From Tritrichomonas musculus (lineage: Eukaryota; Parabasalia; Tritrichomonadida; Tritrichomonadidae): 64,000 bases of DNA. The stretch lies in NCBI GenBank assembly GCA_039105265.1, contig JAPFFF010000054.1, positions 434,001 through 498,000 on the forward strand, written 5' to 3'. This document shows, piece by piece, positions 63,766 through 64,000 of the stretch (positions are counted from its first letter, which is position 1; the number at the start of each line of letters is the position of its first letter). The position numbers and the translations under genes were made by a program. The notes beneath the pieces were generated by a model. It worked only from the letters and a program-made list of their open reading frames with translations, ran no database searches and had not been told where the DNA came from.

Positions 63766-64000
63766 TTAATCATTCAGAATATTTGAAAGTTCATTAGCAT
63801 TAATAGAAACATCAAAACTTATATCATTTTTTAAATTGTCTAAAAGTTCTATAGCTTCATCTAGATAAAAATATTCTAGTAAAGGCTTTGGATCATCTTC
63901 ATTTTTTTTCTTTTCTTCTGAAATAATGATAATCATAATTCGGAGTAATTCTGTTAGCAATAAATCATTATCTGAGTCTAAAGTTTTCGTTAATGAATCA
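63766..64000 (-). CDS. 3' end of an unknown gene running off the window
   Basis: The minus-strand frame is open from the window edge to a stop at 63766: DSLTKTLDSDNDLLLTELLR, then an acidic Lys/Glu segment and ELLDNLKNDISFDVSINANE. The first internal Leu start is not an ATG, so the gene begins outside. About 77 residues are visible, helical and acidic, with no identifiable motif. Function is unknown. Confidence 0.55.
   Translation of the reverse strand, partial: DSLTKTLDSDNDLLLTELLRIMIIIISEEKKKNEDDPKPLLEYFYLDEAIELLDNLKNDISFDVSINANELSNILND

Overview
This window is AT-rich nuclear DNA of a protist. Everything in it points to a trichomonad (parabasalid), with Tritrichomonas, Histomonas or a relative fitting the low GC better than Trichomonas vaginalis. 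The genes have no visible introns. Many starts lie 10-17 nt downstream of a TCAYW initiator (TCATT or TCACT). The gene families are typical of the group: a giant multi-pass adenylyl cyclase, BspA-type leucine-rich repeats, ankyrin and Sel1 proteins, BTB plus discoidin-like proteins, a carboxymuconolactone decarboxylase-like protein and small GTPases. The species is inferred; no rRNA or tRNA is visible to settle it.

Layout. 1-5.5 kb: the edge of an unknown gene, a RasGAP and a large receptor with a mannose-6-phosphate-receptor-type C-terminus. 5.5-7.7 kb: two short elements with 8-bp target duplications. 7.7-13.8 kb: an IRE1-type ER stress sensor with a dead kinase but a preserved RNase site, a Rab GTPase, an EFHB/CFAP21-like axonemal protein, histone H4 and a small acidic CAAX protein. 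13.9-18.9 kb: a graveyard with a DDE transposase relic, an unknown broken gene and a possible Maverick/Polinton relic. 19.0-20.6 kb: a foldback element with two 396-bp arms. 22.8-27.4 kb: the adenylyl cyclase. 27.5-33 kb: a MITE, two parts of BTB/discoidin-like genes, a 277-bp tandem repeat and the decarboxylase-like gene. 33.2-36 kb: a 28-bp minisatellite, a Sel1 relic and a 23-bp satellite. 36-42 kb: an ankyrin gene, a BspA LRR fragment that is read on the strand opposite the longest open frame, a small coiled-coil gene and two adjacent MITEs. 42.3-48.1 kb: a giant HUWE1-like HECT E3 ligase. 48.6-51.2 kb: a 286-bp inverted duplication of a BTB gene and a truncated actin. 51.9-54.8 kb: a nearly intact pogo-like transposon. 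55.6-58.8 kb: a kinase, Sel1 and tandem Rho-like locus. 59.2-64 kb: an unknown acidic protein, an exportin/importin-beta protein and the edge of another gene.

Housekeeping genes (RasGAP, IRE1, Rab, H4, exportin, HECT, cyclase) are interleaved with decaying members of expanded families and with at least seven inverted-repeat elements. Two junctions carry copies of about 34 bp from another gene in the window. This suggests repair with templated filler. The strongest novel candidates are the kinase-Sel1-double Rho-like architecture, the IRE1 with an erased kinase active site, and the multi-MRH receptor.
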